Source: Sediminibacterium sp. (GTDB taxonomy: Bacteria; Bacteroidota; Bacteroidia; Chitinophagales; Chitinophagaceae). From it: a DNA stretch of 64,000 bases. This document shows, one piece after another, positions 1 to 9,239 of this stretch. The position numbers and the translations under genes are program-made. The notes under the pieces are model-generated. The model did not search any database and was not told the origin of the DNA. It saw only the letters and a list, made by a program, of their open reading frames with translations. Every line of letters starts with the position of its first letter. Positions within the stretch are counted from its first letter, which is position 1. Location: NCBI RefSeq assembly GCF_019264485.1, contig NZ_JAHVAA010000006.1, forward strand, positions 186,001-250,000, in the 5' to 3' direction.

Positions 1-2
1 AG

Positions 3-3000
3 GTATTTGAGGAAATGGAAACCCTTCAGGCACTGGCCGAATCGGAAGAAAGGTATAAAAAACTGTTTTATACCAATCCCATGCCCATGTGGATATATGA
101 TGAAACTACTTATCAGTTTATGGAGGTGAATGATGCGGCTATTCTTAAATATGGTTATAGCCGGGATGAATTTCTTTCCATGACCATTATGCAGATAAGA
201 CCCGAAGATGATATTGAAAGAGTGAAAATAGCTTCGAAAAAAAGAAAGGGAAATTATCTTATACATCATGATAAATGGCGTCACATTAAGAAAAATGGAG
301 AGTTAGTATATGTAGAAATAACCGCGCACCATATCATACACAATAATAAAGCATCTGTTCTTGTACTGGTTAATGATATAACGGATAAAGTAAATGCTGA
401 AGAGGAAAGTAGATTTGAGCGTAATAACAGAGAAGCGCTGATAAATAACACCAATGATCTGATCTGGAGCGTTGACAGGAACCTGAAGCTTATTACTGCA
501 AACCAGTCTTTTATTCGGTCTCTTGAAATGCAGACAGGGAAAAAATTACAAAGCGGTGATAATGTGCTGCTGGAATCTCATTTCCCCGAATCGTTTATTC
601 TATCCTGGAAGAAATTATATGAACAGGCTTTATCAGGCGAATTTTTTGTACATGAAATTTATACGCCGGAACTGAAGGGTCAGCCCGGCGAATGGACAGA
701 TGTGAGTTTTAATCCGATTATAAGTAAAGAGGAAATTATCGGTGTTGCCTGTTATGGAAGAGATATTTCTGAAAATAAACGTTACCAACAAACACTGGAA
801 AATGTAAACAGTGAACTGGTTGAAAAAATAAAGGAAATCTCCGACTACAAATTTGCTTTAGATCAGTCCAGTATTGTTGCTATTACAAATCAAAAAGGGA
901 TTATCCAATATGTCAATGATAATTTCTGTGCTATTTCGGGGTATACAAAAGAAGAATTAATAGGGCAAGATCACCGCATCATCAACTCAGGACATCATCC
1001 GAAGTCATTCCTGAAGAATTTGTGGGTTACAATTGCTAATGGAAAAGTATGGAGGGGTGAAATTAAAAATAAAACCAAAACAGGTAGCTATTACTGGGTT
1101 GATACAACTATTGTTCCTTTTCTAAACGAAAATGGAAAACCTTATCAGTTTGTAGCCATCCGTAATGATATAACCCAGAAAAAGGCTGAAGAAGAAAAGT
1201 CACACCTCATGAATATGGTCATCACAAATACCAATGATGCCATACTCATAACTGAAGCAGAACCTGTAGAAGGAACAGGTCCCAAAATACTCTATGTAAA
1301 TGAAGCCTTTACCCGCATGACAGGTTATACTGCAGAGGAAGTCATAGGAAAAACTCCCCGTATTTTACAAGGCCCAGATACAGATCAACAGGAACTAGCG
1401 CGTCTTAAAAAAGCGCTCAAAAAATGGGAGCCCTGCGATATAGAAGTACTGAACTATAAAAAGAATGGTGAGCCTTTCTGGAACAATTTTACAGTGGCAC
1501 CGGTTGCCAATGAAGCAGGGTGGTATACACACTGGGTAGCCGTTGAAAGAGATGTAACAGAAAGAAGGAAAACCGATGCGCTGATTCGTGATAGTGAAGA
1601 AAAAAGAAGGCTGATAATGAATGCCGCACTGGATGCCATTATATGTATTGATACAGAAGGCATGATTACTTTCTGGAACCCACAGGCCGAACAGATTTTT
1701 GGCTGGAAACAGGAAGAAGTAATGGGTAAACGCCTGTCTAGTATCATTATCCCCGAACCCTATCGTTCTATGCACGATCATGGTATGGAGCAGTATAAAA
1801 TAACCGGTAAAGGACCTGCATTAAATGTATTACTCGAGCTCAGTGCCATTAATCGTGATGGTGTAAACTTCCCGGTTGAACTAACAGTATTACCCATTCA
1901 GCAGGATAATGAATCATTTTTCTGTGCCTTTATCAGGGATATAACAGAAAGAAAAAAAGCAGAAACGGCAACACGCAGATCAAATGAAAGATATGAACTC
2001 GTGGCAAAAGCTACCAGTGATGCCATCTGGGACTGGGATATGCGAACAGGTGCAGTTACTCGCTCAGGCGACGGGTTACAGAAATTGTTTGGGTATGATA
2101 CGGTAACGGCAAGTGCCGATAATGATTTCTGGCGTAAGCATGTACATCCTGATGATATCAACAGGGTAATGGAGAGGAGGGAAATAATGTTACAAACAAC
2201 TGCCGATCAGTACTGGGAAGATGAATACAGGTTTGAAAGAAAAGATGGTAGTTATGCCCATGTATATGATCGTGGTTATGTAATCAGGAACAAAGATGGC
2301 AAAGCCGTTCGCATGATTGGCTCCACTCAGGATATTTCTGCACTGAAACGTTCTGAGCAGCAATTATATGATCTCAACGTTGTTTTGGAAAAACGTGCTT
2401 CCGAACTGGCCAGGTCAAATGCAGAACTTGAACGTTTTGCATATGTAGCTTCTCACGATTTACAGGAACCCCTTCGTATGGTAAGTAGTTTTCTGCAACT
2501 ATTAGACAAACAATACACCGGAAAGCTCGACGATAAAGCAAGGGAGTACATTAATTTTGCAGTAGGTGGCGCAGAAAGAATGAAAAGACTAATACTCGAC
2601 CTGCTCTCTTATTCGCGCGTAGCCACCGTAGCTGAGCATTTTCAGCCGGTTGATATGAATACCGTTGCGCAACAGGTGGTTCAAATTTTTGAATCGAGAT
2701 TTGAAAAAGAAGGAATAACTTTAATAATTGATCGCTTACCGGTAGTTCAGGGTAATGCCACACAATTGCAACAGTTGTTACAGAATCTGATAGGTAATGC
2801 AATAAAATATAAAAGTGAACACCCCCCCCATATTGAAATTGGCTGCTTGGAAGAAGCAGGTCGTTATGTCTTTTTTGTAAGAGATAATGGTATTGGAATT
2901 AATCCAAAATATTTCGAAAAAATATTTGTAGTGTTTCAGCGCTTACACCCCGTTAATAACTATTCCGGAACGGGTATCGGGCTGGCTATCTGCAAAAAAA

Positions 3001-3083
3001 TTGTCGAGCGGCATCATGGCGAAATCTGGGTTGAATCGCAGGAAGGAAAAGGCAGTTGCTTTTTCTTTAGTATGCCTAAATAA
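3..3083 (+). CDS. Multi-PAS sensor histidine kinase (5' partial)
   Basis: A soluble-looking sensor kinase that should autophosphorylate on His and pass phosphate to a receiver, probably the adjacent one. The reading frame is open to the window edge, so the ATG at 15 may be internal and the N-terminus may be missing. Counting from that ATG, I see about six PAS domains (roughly 9-130, 140-255, 275-395, 400-525, 530-650 and 660-785, the last PAS_3-like). A HisKA dimerisation helix follows with the H-box [11 protein letters not shown] near 815. The HATPase_c domain has an N-box (NLIGNAIKY) and G-boxes ([15 protein letters not shown]). No transmembrane segment is visible in the part seen. The signal is unknown; PAS domains of this kind often bind small ligands or haem/flavin, but no ligand can be assigned here. 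The response regulator gene follows 23 bp downstream, so the two are probably co-transcribed. Confidence 0.93.
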   Translation, partial: VFEEMETLQALAESEERYKKLFYTNPMPMWIYDETTYQFMEVNDAAILKYGYSRDEFLSMTIMQIRPEDDIERVKIASKKRKGNYLIHHDKWRHIKKNGELVYVEITAHHIIHNNKASVLVLVNDITDKVNAEEESRFERNNREALINNTNDLIWSVDRNLKLITANQSFIRSLEMQTGKKLQSGDNVLLESHFPESFILSWKKLYEQALSGEFFVHEIYTPELKGQPGEWTDVSFNPIISKEEIIGVACYGRDISENKRYQQTLENVNSELVEKIKEISDYKFALDQSSIVAITNQKGIIQYVNDNFCAISGYTKEELIGQDHRIINSGHHPKSFLKNLWVTIANGKVWRGEIKNKTKTGSYYWVDTTIVPFLNENGKPYQFVAIRNDITQKKAEEEKSHLMNMVITNTNDAILITEAEPVEGTGPKILYVNEAFTRMTGYTAEEVIGKTPRILQGPDTDQQELARLKKALKKWEPCDIEVLNYKKNGEPFWNNFTVAPVANEAGWYTHWVAVERDVTERRKTDALIRDSEEKRRLIMNAALDAIICIDTEGMITFWNPQAEQIFGWKQEEVMGKRLSSIIIPEPYRSMHDHGMEQYKITGKGPALNVLLELSAINRDGVNFPVELTVLPIQQDNESFFCAFIRDITERKKAETATRRSNERYELVAKATSDAIWDWDMRTGAVTRSGDGLQKLFGYDTVTASADNDFWRKHVHPDDINRVMERREIMLQTTADQYWEDEYRFERKDGSYAHVYDRGYVIRNKDGKAVRMIGSTQDISALKRSEQQLYDLNVVLEKRASELARSNAELERFAYVASHDLQEPLRMVSSFLQLLDKQYTGKLDDKAREYINFAVGGAERMKRLILDLLSYSRVATVAEHFQPVDMNTVAQQVVQIFESRFEKEGITLIIDRLPVVQGNATQLQQLLQNLIGNAIKYKSEHPPHIEIGCLEEAGRYVFFVRDNGIGINPKYFEKIFVVFQRLHPVNNYSGTGIGLAICKKIVERHHGEIWVESQEGKGSCFFFSMPK

Positions 3084-3106
3084 ATAATCACTTAAAACTA
3101 TGTTAT

Positions 3107-3547
3107 ATGTCAGCTTTTCAGGACCTTGAAATTTTGCTGGTAGAAGACAATGAAGGAGATATTCAACTTACAATTGAAGCGTTTAAAGAGGCCAAAATCC
3201 GAAACCAGATAAAAGTAGTGCGCGATGGTGAAGAGGCACTGGATTACCTGCGAAAACAGGGAAACTATACAAATGTGCCATCACCTGATATCATTTTAAT
3301 GGATATCAACCTGCCAAAAATTGACGGGAAAGAAGTATTAAGCACCATGAAAAACGACCCGGTATTAAAAATTATTCCCGTCATCATGTTAACCACTTCT
3401 TCGGCTGATGCTGATATACATGAATCGTATGCAAACCATGCCAACTGTTACGTGGTAAAACCTGTTGACCTTGATAAATTCATGGATGTAATCCGTAGTA
3501 TTGAAGATTACTGGGTATCAATCGTTAAACTCCCGTCCAAATCCTGA
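3107..3547 (+). CDS. Single-domain response regulator (Rcp/CheY-like)
   Basis: This 146-residue protein is one receiver (REC) domain with no output domain. The acidic pocket is at VEDNEGD near the N-terminus, the phospho-acceptor Asp lies in ILMDINLPKIDG, the conserved Thr in MLTTSSAD, and the Lys in VVKPVDL. Its closest look-alikes are the Rcp1 type of small regulators that pair with phytochrome-like or multi-PAS kinases. It starts 23 bp after the kinase stop and is almost certainly its partner. With no DNA-binding domain, it probably passes phosphate on or acts by protein contact. It converges on murA, with only 9 bp between the two stop codons. Confidence 0.93.
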   Translation: MSAFQDLEILLVEDNEGDIQLTIEAFKEAKIRNQIKVVRDGEEALDYLRKQGNYTNVPSPDIILMDINLPKIDGKEVLSTMKNDPVLKIIPVIMLTTSSADADIHESYANHANCYVVKPVDLDKFMDVIRSIEDYWVSIVKLPSKS

Positions 3548-3556
3548 TTCCAATTA

Positions 3557-4861
3557 TTAAATACGTGTAATATCAGCACCAATTTTTCTCAAACGTTCAT
3601 CAATCTGCTGGTAGCCACGGTCAATCTGTTCAATATTCTGTATCACACTTTTCCCTTCCGCACTTAATGCGGCAATAAGCAGTGCCTGTCCGGCGCGTAT
3701 ATCCGGACTACTCATGGTTATACCACGCAGGTTATTCTTTCTGCCCAAACCGATAACAGTGGCCCTGTGCGGGTCGCAGAGAATAATTTGCGCACCCATA
3801 TCTATCAGCTTATCTACAAAGAACAAACGACTCTCAAACATTTTCTGGTGCACGAGTACACTACCCCTTGCCTGTGTGGCCACTACCAGTACAATACTGA
3901 GTAAGTCGGGTGTAAAACCAGGCCAGGGATGATCGGAAATGGTGAGTATACCGCCATCCATATAAGTCTGTATCTCATAAACATCCTGTGCAGGAATATA
4001 AATATCATCGCCCTTGACGGAAAACTGAATACCAAGCTGACTGAATTTTTCCGGAATGATACCCAGGTGTTCTACACCTGCATTTTTAATGGTAAGCTCG
4101 CTTTGCGTCATTGCTGCCAGACCAATAAAACTACCAATCTCAATCATGTCGGGCAACATACGGTGTTCGGTTCCGTTGAGTTTATTAACGCCTTCTATTG
4201 TTAAGAGGTTACTGCCGATACCCTCTATTTTCGCACCCATCCGGTTAAGCATACTGCAAAGTTGTTGTAGGTATGGTTCACAGGCTGCATTGTAGATCTG
4301 TGTAACACCTTCTGCCAGCACTGCTGCCATAACTATATTAGCTGTTCCTGTTACCGAAGGTTCATCCAGTAACATATAGGCACCTCTTAATTCTGGTGCT
4401 GATAATTTGAAACAACTTTGTATTTCATCATATTCAAACCTCGCGCCGAGTTTTTCAAAACCAATAATATGTGTATCGAGTCTTCTCCTGCCAATCTTGT
4501 CACCACCGGGTTTTGGGATATATGCTTTTTTAAAACGCGCCAGCATAGGTCCGGCAAGCATTACACTGCCACGTAATCGGCCACCTTTTTTCCTGAAATC
4601 ATCAGACGACAGGTAATCAACGTCAATATTATCTGCTTTAAAGCGATAAGTATCTGTGCTGAGTTTTACTGTTTTTACACCCATGTCCTGCAATAATTCA
4701 ATCAGCAGGTTTACATCGAGTATATCAGGAATATTGGAAATAGTCATTTCAGCGTCGGTGAGTACAACGGCTGATAATATTTGTAAAGCCTCGTTTTTGG
4801 CTCCCTGCGGAACAATCTCTCCCTTGAGGCGGTTACCGCCACGTACTTCAAATGAACCCAT
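3557..4861 (-). CDS. murA: UDP-N-acetylglucosamine 1-carboxyvinyltransferase
   Basis: First committed step of peptidoglycan synthesis in the cytoplasm: transfer of enolpyruvate from PEP to UDP-GlcNAc. The 434-residue length is normal for the family. The N-terminal GAKNEAL motif carries the conserved Lys and Asn, and the active-site loop reads PGGDKIGRRRLDTH. In E. coli MurA that loop carries Cys115 (PGGCTIG), the residue alkylated by fosfomycin. Here it is Asp121, as in MurA enzymes known to be naturally fosfomycin-insensitive (Mycobacterium tuberculosis, Chlamydia). The C-terminal lobe has the usual DIRAGQALLIAAL motif. The gene is followed at once by the convergent response regulator, and the DUF4290 gene lies upstream on the same strand, separated by a terminator-like hairpin. 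Confidence 0.97.
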   Translation of the reverse strand: MGSFEVRGGNRLKGEIVPQGAKNEALQILSAVVLTDAEMTISNIPDILDVNLLIELLQDMGVKTVKLSTDTYRFKADNIDVDYLSSDDFRKKGGRLRGSVMLAGPMLARFKKAYIPKPGGDKIGRRRLDTHIIGFEKLGARFEYDEIQSCFKLSAPELRGAYMLLDEPSVTGTANIVMAAVLAEGVTQIYNAACEPYLQQLCSMLNRMGAKIEGIGSNLLTIEGVNKLNGTEHRMLPDMIEIGSFIGLAAMTQSELTIKNAGVEHLGIIPEKFSQLGIQFSVKGDDIYIPAQDVYEIQTYMDGGILTISDHPWPGFTPDLLSIVLVVATQARGSVLVHQKMFESRLFFVDKLIDMGAQIILCDPHRATVIGLGRKNNLRGITMSSPDIRAGQALLIAALSAEGKSVIQNIEQIDRGYQQIDERLRKIGADITRI

Positions 4862-4930
4862 AATGTTTACTTAGATGGTTGTATACACGAATGTAATAAA
4901 TGGCCGCTTGTAAATAAGAAGAATGAAATG

Positions 4931-4960
4931 AAAAGCCCCGACAAATTTGCCGGGGCTTTG
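4931..4960 (-). terminator. Rho-independent terminator after DUF4290 gene
   Basis: A 9-bp GC-rich stem (AAAGCCCCG at 4932-4940 with CGGGGCTTT at 4951-4959) has a 10-nt loop. Read on the minus strand it ends in a short T-rich run. It lies 20 bp beyond the DUF4290 stop, so it should end that transcript before murA. Confidence 0.75.
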
Positions 4961-4980
4961 TATAAAGAAGTTGTAATAGC

Positions 4981-5748
4981 TTAATAACGTTTTTTGAACT
5001 GGCCACCACCGCCATTGTTATTGCGGTTATTGTTATTATTGCGTCCACCGCCATTGTTGTTGCGGTTATTGTTATTATTGCGTCCACCACCACCGCCATT
5101 GTTGTTGCGGTTATTACTTCCGCCGCTGTTGCGGTTTCGTCCACCAAAATTTTGCTGCCAGCGGCCGCCTCTTGCACCACTGCCATATTCATCGCGTTCA
5201 AAGTTCTGGTTGCGGTGTTTAATGTATGGGGTATTGCTGAATTCAAGTTCACCACCGGTAATATTGTTCAGCTCGCTCCTGATAGCATCATCATGTACCA
5301 GTTCTTTATGCCAGTTGCTGTAGGCCAGTTTCATATAATAGGCAATGGCATGTGCAAAGCCGGCTTTTTTCTCCGGGTCTTCTTCTTTCAGCGCCTTATC
5401 AATCACCACTTCCAGGTTTTTACCCAGGTGTGCATATTTGGGATGGCGTTTGGGATAAGGAAGCGGATCGGGCTTCAGTTTATAGGTTTCTCTTTGGGGA
5501 ATGGGGTATGGACTGTCGACATCCAGTTTGAAATCGCTGATAAAAAACAGGTGATCCCATAATTTATGACGAAAATCTTCCACATTTTTCAGGTGAGGGT
5601 TCAAAAAACCCATCAGTTCAATCACCGATTGTGCCTGTTGCTGTCTTTTTTCACGATCCTCGATGGTCAGTAAATAGTCAACCATTCTATGCACATGACG
5701 ACCATATTCACGCATGCCCAGGTAAGTTCTTGAAGTATTATATTCCAT
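4981..5748 (-). CDS. DUF4290 protein with Asn/Gly/Arg repeat tail
   Basis: A 255-residue cytoplasmic protein with no signal peptide. Residues 1 to about 180 match the Bacteroidota-specific DUF4290 family in pattern (start MEYNTSRTYLGMREYGRHV; then LDVDSPYPIP and KPDPLPYPKR). The function of the family is unknown to me. The last 70 or so residues are low complexity: blocks of GGGRNNNNN and RNNNGGG with scattered Arg, ending QFKKRY. Such Arg/Gly/Asn tails are typical of RNA-binding or condensate-forming proteins, but that is inference. The tail is encoded by a DNA repeat of about 40 bp that could change copy number by slippage. The gene is divergent from pheS with 123 bp between start codons, so the two probably have back-to-back promoters. 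Confidence 0.9.
   Translation of the reverse strand: MEYNTSRTYLGMREYGRHVHRMVDYLLTIEDREKRQQQAQSVIELMGFLNPHLKNVEDFRHKLWDHLFFISDFKLDVDSPYPIPQRETYKLKPDPLPYPKRHPKYAHLGKNLEVVIDKALKEEDPEKKAGFAHAIAYYMKLAYSNWHKELVHDDAIRSELNNITGGELEFSNTPYIKHRNQNFERDEYGSGARGGRWQQNFGGRNRNSGGSNNRNNNGGGGGRNNNNNRNNNGGGRNNNNNRNNNGGGGQFKKRY
5005..5135. repeat. In-frame tandem repeat encoding N/G/R tail
   Basis: About three imperfect copies of a unit of roughly 40 bp, built from 'attgcggttattgttatt' and 'gcgtccaccgccattgtt' blocks, lie inside the 3' end of the DUF4290 gene. The unit lengths keep the frame, so gain or loss of a copy would lengthen or shorten the Asn/Gly/Arg tail without truncating the protein. Confidence 0.8.
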
Positions 5749-5859
5749 GTAACGTTAATAAATGCAAGAACAAATGTAAGCATTTAAGGGCTTTGAGTGG
5801 CAGAATTCAGTCGCAAAGGCGTTAAAGAAATCATTTTTTCGACACTCCGCCGGGCTGTT

Positions 5860-5867
5860 TATCTTCG
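5860..5867 (+). promoter_or_regulatory. Bacteroidota-type -7 element of pheS
   Basis: TATCTTCG fits the TAnnTTTG consensus of the Bacteroidota primary sigma factor with one mismatch. It ends only 4 nt before the chosen pheS ATG, so the transcript would start at or next to the start codon and the mRNA could be leaderless. Confidence 0.45.
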
Positions 5868-5871
5868 CATT

Positions 5872-6906
5872 ATGGAACAGATTGTGCAACAGATAGAGCA
5901 ATATAAACAGGAAATGCAGGCTTTTGAAGCCAATACACCCGATCTGGTGGAAGCTTTTCGTATTAAATACCTCGGCACCAAAGGACTGGTAAAAACCGTC
6001 ATGGGTGAGATGAAAAATGTACCGGTGGATCAGAAAAAAGCATTCGGACAGGTACTCAATGAATTTAAAGAATTTGCAGAAGCACGTTATAACGCTTTAA
6101 AAGAGGGAGCCGGTGAACAGTCTGATTCCAATGCGGCAGCAAAAGACATTACGTTGCCCGGCGATCTGTTTCCTGTAGGTACAAGACATCCATTGAACCT
6201 GGTACGTAACCAGATTATTTCCATATTCCGCAGACTGGGTTTTGCTGTGGCCGAAGGACCGGAGATAGAAGACGACTGGCATAATTTCGGTGCCATGAAT
6301 TTACCAGAAGACCATCCGGCGCGTGATATGCAGGATACTTTTTACATCAGTCAAAACCCCGACTGGTTATTACGTACCCATACCAGCAGTGTACAGGCAC
6401 GTGTAATGGAAACACAGAAACCACCTATACGTGTCATTTGTCCGGGCAGGGTATACCGAAATGAAACCATCAGTGCACGTGCGCATTGCTTTTTTCACCA
6501 GGTTGAAGGATTGTATATTGATGAAAACGTAAGTTTTGCCGATCTTAAGCAAACGCTTTATTTCTTTGTACAGGAAATGTTTGGTCAGCATGTAAAAGTG
6601 CGTTTCAGACCCAGCTATTTTCCTTTTACAGAACCCAGTGCAGAAATGGATATCAGTTGTCAGATCTGTGGCGGCAGCGGATGTAATATCTGTAAACATA
6701 CCGGATGGGTAGAAATACTCGGAAGTGGTATGGTGCATCCGAAAGTGCTGGAGAATTTTGGTATCGATTCAACCAAATACACCGGCTTTGCATTTGGTAT
6801 GGGTGTTGAGCGTATCACGCAATTAAAATACCAGGTAAACGACCTTCGCCTGTATTCACAAAATGATGTGCGGTTCTTGAAACAGTTTACAGGGGTAGTG
6901 GGGTGA
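5872..6906 (+). CDS. pheS: Phenylalanyl-tRNA synthetase alpha subunit
   Basis: Class II aminoacyl-tRNA synthetase subunit that, with PheT, charges tRNA-Phe; it carries the catalytic core. From the ATG at 5872 the protein has 344 residues, normal for PheS; an upstream in-frame ATG at 5797 would add 25 unlikely residues and is rejected. An N-terminal coiled coil for tRNA binding (about 1-85) is followed by the catalytic domain. Motif 2 is near GRVYRNETISARAHCFFHQ, and motif 3 is GFAFGMGVERITQLKY at the C-terminus. A Cys cluster (CQICGGSGCNICKHTGW) sits between the motifs. pheT is not adjacent: the next gene is recO. Confidence 0.97.
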   Translation: MEQIVQQIEQYKQEMQAFEANTPDLVEAFRIKYLGTKGLVKTVMGEMKNVPVDQKKAFGQVLNEFKEFAEARYNALKEGAGEQSDSNAAAKDITLPGDLFPVGTRHPLNLVRNQIISIFRRLGFAVAEGPEIEDDWHNFGAMNLPEDHPARDMQDTFYISQNPDWLLRTHTSSVQARVMETQKPPIRVICPGRVYRNETISARAHCFFHQVEGLYIDENVSFADLKQTLYFFVQEMFGQHVKVRFRPSYFPFTEPSAEMDISCQICGGSGCNICKHTGWVEILGSGMVHPKVLENFGIDSTKYTGFAFGMGVERITQLKYQVNDLRLYSQNDVRFLKQFTGVVG

Positions 6907-7100
6907 GAGTAGACCATGGTCCATAGTCGATGGTCTATGCTAAATTAATTATGGAGTTCTTCGTTTTAAGGAAAATACTACCTGTCATTGTTCATTGTCC
7001 ATAGTCAATAGTTCATGGCAAAACCGATAATAAGACTCGTCAGTGTATATAAATATTCTTCCTATGGACCATGCACTATGGTCTATAGACTATAACCTTC
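6905..7100. repeat. Word-repeat spacer (ccatagtc/gtctatg family)
   Basis: Between pheS and recO are clusters built from variants of 7-8 bp words: 'gaccatggtccatagtcgat' and 'ggtctatg' at 6912-6937, 'cattgtccatagtcaatag' at 6990-7010, and 'ctatggaccatgcactatgg' then 'tctatagactata' at 7062-7095. The words occur in both orientations, so imperfect hairpins can form between them. The same words occur inside the fused E1 gene at 25478-25509. No gene is seen here. Confidence 0.7.
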
Positions 7101-7104
7101 CTCC

Positions 7105-7842
7105 ATGCTTCACGCTACCAAAGGAATAGTACTGCGAACAGTAAAGTATGGTGATACAAGTATCATCACTACTGTTTATACAGAGCTGTTTGGTATACAG
7201 AGTTATCTGGTAAAAGGGGTGAGACAAAGTACCAGAACCTCTGCCGGGAAAGCTTCTTATTTTCAACCATCTGCCCTGCTCGATATGGAAGTGTATCATA
7301 ACGAGCTGAAACAGCTACAGTTTGTAAAAGAATACCGTTGGAGTTATTTGTATGAAGGTGTACTTACAGATGTGGTAAAACATGCAGTGGCCATGTATAT
7401 GATTGAAATGTTGCAGCACAGCCTGAAACAACCCGAAGCCAATCCCGAATTATTCTATCTGATTGAAGACAGTTTGAAACAACTCGATAAAGGCAATGAA
7501 GCTTTAACAGCCAACCTACCCCTTTATTTTGTTTTGCACCTGGCAGCAGAACTTGGGTTTAAACCACAGGGTAATTATACATCTGCAACACCTGTCTTCG
7601 ATTTGCAGGAAGGTATTTTTGTAGCTGAAATACCTTTGCATCCCTATTACCTGGAAGGGTTATTGGCAGAAACAACATCACAACTTACGGAACTGCAATT
7701 TTATAACCAGTTGGAAAATATAAAATTGAACAGAACAATCAGACGAAGTTTATTGGAATCTTATCAAACCTATATGGCATTGCATATTGCCGACTTCGGC
7801 GAACTCAAAACACTCGCCATTCTACAGGAAATCTTGAGTTAA
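7105..7842 (+). CDS. recO: DNA repair protein RecO
   Basis: RecO mediates loading of RecA on SSB-coated DNA and strand annealing in the RecFOR pathway. The 245-residue protein has the N-terminal OB fold (start MLHATKGIVLRTVKYGDTS, with VKGVRQSTRT in the basic loop), then a helical region ending in IRRSLLESYQTYMALHI and FGELKTLAILQEIL, as in Bacteroidota RecO proteins. The zinc-binding Cys cluster of some RecO proteins is absent. The gene follows the word-repeat spacer after pheS and converges on the amidohydrolase gene across a long inverted repeat. Confidence 0.92.
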   Translation: MLHATKGIVLRTVKYGDTSIITTVYTELFGIQSYLVKGVRQSTRTSAGKASYFQPSALLDMEVYHNELKQLQFVKEYRWSYLYEGVLTDVVKHAVAMYMIEMLQHSLKQPEANPELFYLIEDSLKQLDKGNEALTANLPLYFVLHLAAELGFKPQGNYTSATPVFDLQEGIFVAEIPLHPYYLEGLLAETTSQLTELQFYNQLENIKLNRTIRRSLLESYQTYMALHIADFGELKTLAILQEILS

Positions 7843-7843
7843 C

Positions 7844-7934
7844 CCTGCGAAAACTCCATTTTCTCTCGTTCTCTGCGGTGAATATTCGAGTAAGTTCACC
7901 GCAGAGAAAGAGTACACAGAGTTTACGCAGAGCA
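7844..7934. repeat. Long inverted repeat, 'ctctgcggtgaa' family, copy 1
   Basis: The inner stem is a perfect 14-bp match (7869-7882 with 7895-7908), and outer arms (ctgcgaaaactc near 7845, gagtttacgcagag near 7918) can also pair. It fills the gap between the converging recO and amidohydrolase genes, so a bidirectional terminator role is plausible. Related copies lie at 19689-19785 and 41266-41355. Confidence 0.85.
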
Positions 7935-9083
7935 TTAAATAAGTCTTGTAATGTTTGTAGTGTTTTCCAACACAATTACTCCGGGCTTTTTTCCTTTTTC
8001 AAAACTTCCCAACACATCATCCATACCCAAAGCCCTAGCACCGTTTAGTGTGGCGGCTTGTAAAAGAACAGCCAGCGATAAATGAGGAAAATGTAATTGC
8101 AATGTTTTTATTTCTTCCCATACACTTAACTGGTGATTACTCGCTAAGCTATCGGTGCCGATACAGATATTCAGTTTGTTCTGTAATAAGAGATCAACCG
8201 GTGGTAAAGTGTTTTCAATATATAAATTGGCATTTGGACAAAGACAAAATGAAACGGGCGTATTAGTTTGAAGAACAAGGTCGATATCATTCTGGCTGGT
8301 GAAACTGTTATGAACCAGTATAACATGTTTGCCCTTTTGCATTTGATGAAAATAAGCAGGCAAACTATTTGTTCCCGGAGCTTTGAAAGAAGGATTAGTG
8401 ATGTGCATTGTTTCATATAAACGGATAAAATCACCTGTTCCGTTTTGAAAGAGTTCATTCTCTGCCTCAGATTCCTGGTTGTGTATGGTAATTACCTGCT
8501 CAATAAAATAAGGCTGCATGAGCGCCCATAATTCAGGCGATACAGAATATGGAGCATGTGGTGAGAGGCTGGAATGTTTCGAAAAAGCCTGTTGAAAAGT
8601 CTGGTAATGTTCCAGTGACCTTTCCATTCTTATATCGGCAATCAAAGGGTTCCAGCCGCTTACTTCAATAAAATTATGGTAGTGTAAGCGGTTCAGTTTT
8701 TTCTGTGGAAGCGTGAGTGTATTGTTACAGATATCGCCCACAGCAACAATACCAGCTGCCAGCATATCAGTTTCTGCTTTTTCAATAGCAGTGAGTATTT
8801 CGTCTTCCGGAAAATGCCGTTGAGTAACTACCTGTAATACAAAATCAACCAGTCCTGTATGTTCGGCAATCAGCCCTTTCATGTGACTGAGTTCGAGGTG
8901 GCAGTGGGTATTGATAAAACCCGGTGAGAGAATACCGTTTAACTGTTGTACGTCATCACCTGCTTCTTCTGTCTTTACAATGGCTTCAATACAGCCATCT
9001 TTTTCAGTAATCAACACAAAATCATCACCAAGCATTGTTGTGCCGGTGAACAACTGTCTGGCTTTGAATTTTTTGTATGACAA
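7935..9083 (-). CDS. Amidohydrolase-superfamily deaminase-like protein
   Basis: A 382-residue metal-dependent hydrolase of the ATZ/TRZ or aminofutalosine deaminase-like branch. It has the N-terminal metal site GFINTHCHLELSHM, SPHAPYSV in mid-protein (second metal and substrate His), a His in ILVHNSFTS, and the metal Asp in NICIGTDSLASNH. Family members deaminate cytosine, S-adenosylhomocysteine, aminodeoxyfutalosine and similar compounds; the substrate cannot be told from sequence, and no other menaquinone or pyrimidine gene is nearby. The start used is TTG at 9083, as no ATG precedes the conserved KFKARQLFTG segment in frame; the ATG at Met18 is an alternative. The gene converges on recO. 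Confidence 0.8.
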   Translation of the reverse strand: MSYKKFKARQLFTGTTMLGDDFVLITEKDGCIEAIVKTEEAGDDVQQLNGILSPGFINTHCHLELSHMKGLIAEHTGLVDFVLQVVTQRHFPEDEILTAIEKAETDMLAAGIVAVGDICNNTLTLPQKKLNRLHYHNFIEVSGWNPLIADIRMERSLEHYQTFQQAFSKHSSLSPHAPYSVSPELWALMQPYFIEQVITIHNQESEAENELFQNGTGDFIRLYETMHITNPSFKAPGTNSLPAYFHQMQKGKHVILVHNSFTSQNDIDLVLQTNTPVSFCLCPNANLYIENTLPPVDLLLQNKLNICIGTDSLASNHQLSVWEEIKTLQLHFPHLSLAVLLQAATLNGARALGMDDVLGSFEKGKKPGVIVLENTTNITRLI

Positions 9084-9239
9084 AATAATGGATTGATTAT
9101 CTGCGAAGTTATTGGATAATGCATTGATGGTACAGGAATATTTGAAGACATTTTTAAGTCAGACTTAAACTTTCCTTCCAATCTTTCCTTATCTTGATTA
9201 GAGATGTACAGTAGATTTATTCAGTATTAAAAAAACGAT

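Noticed and set aside
1395..1781. Minus-strand open frames inside the histidine kinase gene
   Set aside because: They lie wholly within a gene with strong domain evidence and show no domain or signal of their own.
4994..5323. Plus-strand open frame rich in Pro/Leu opposite the DUF4290 tail
   Set aside because: It is the reverse reading of the tandem repeat and has no independent support.
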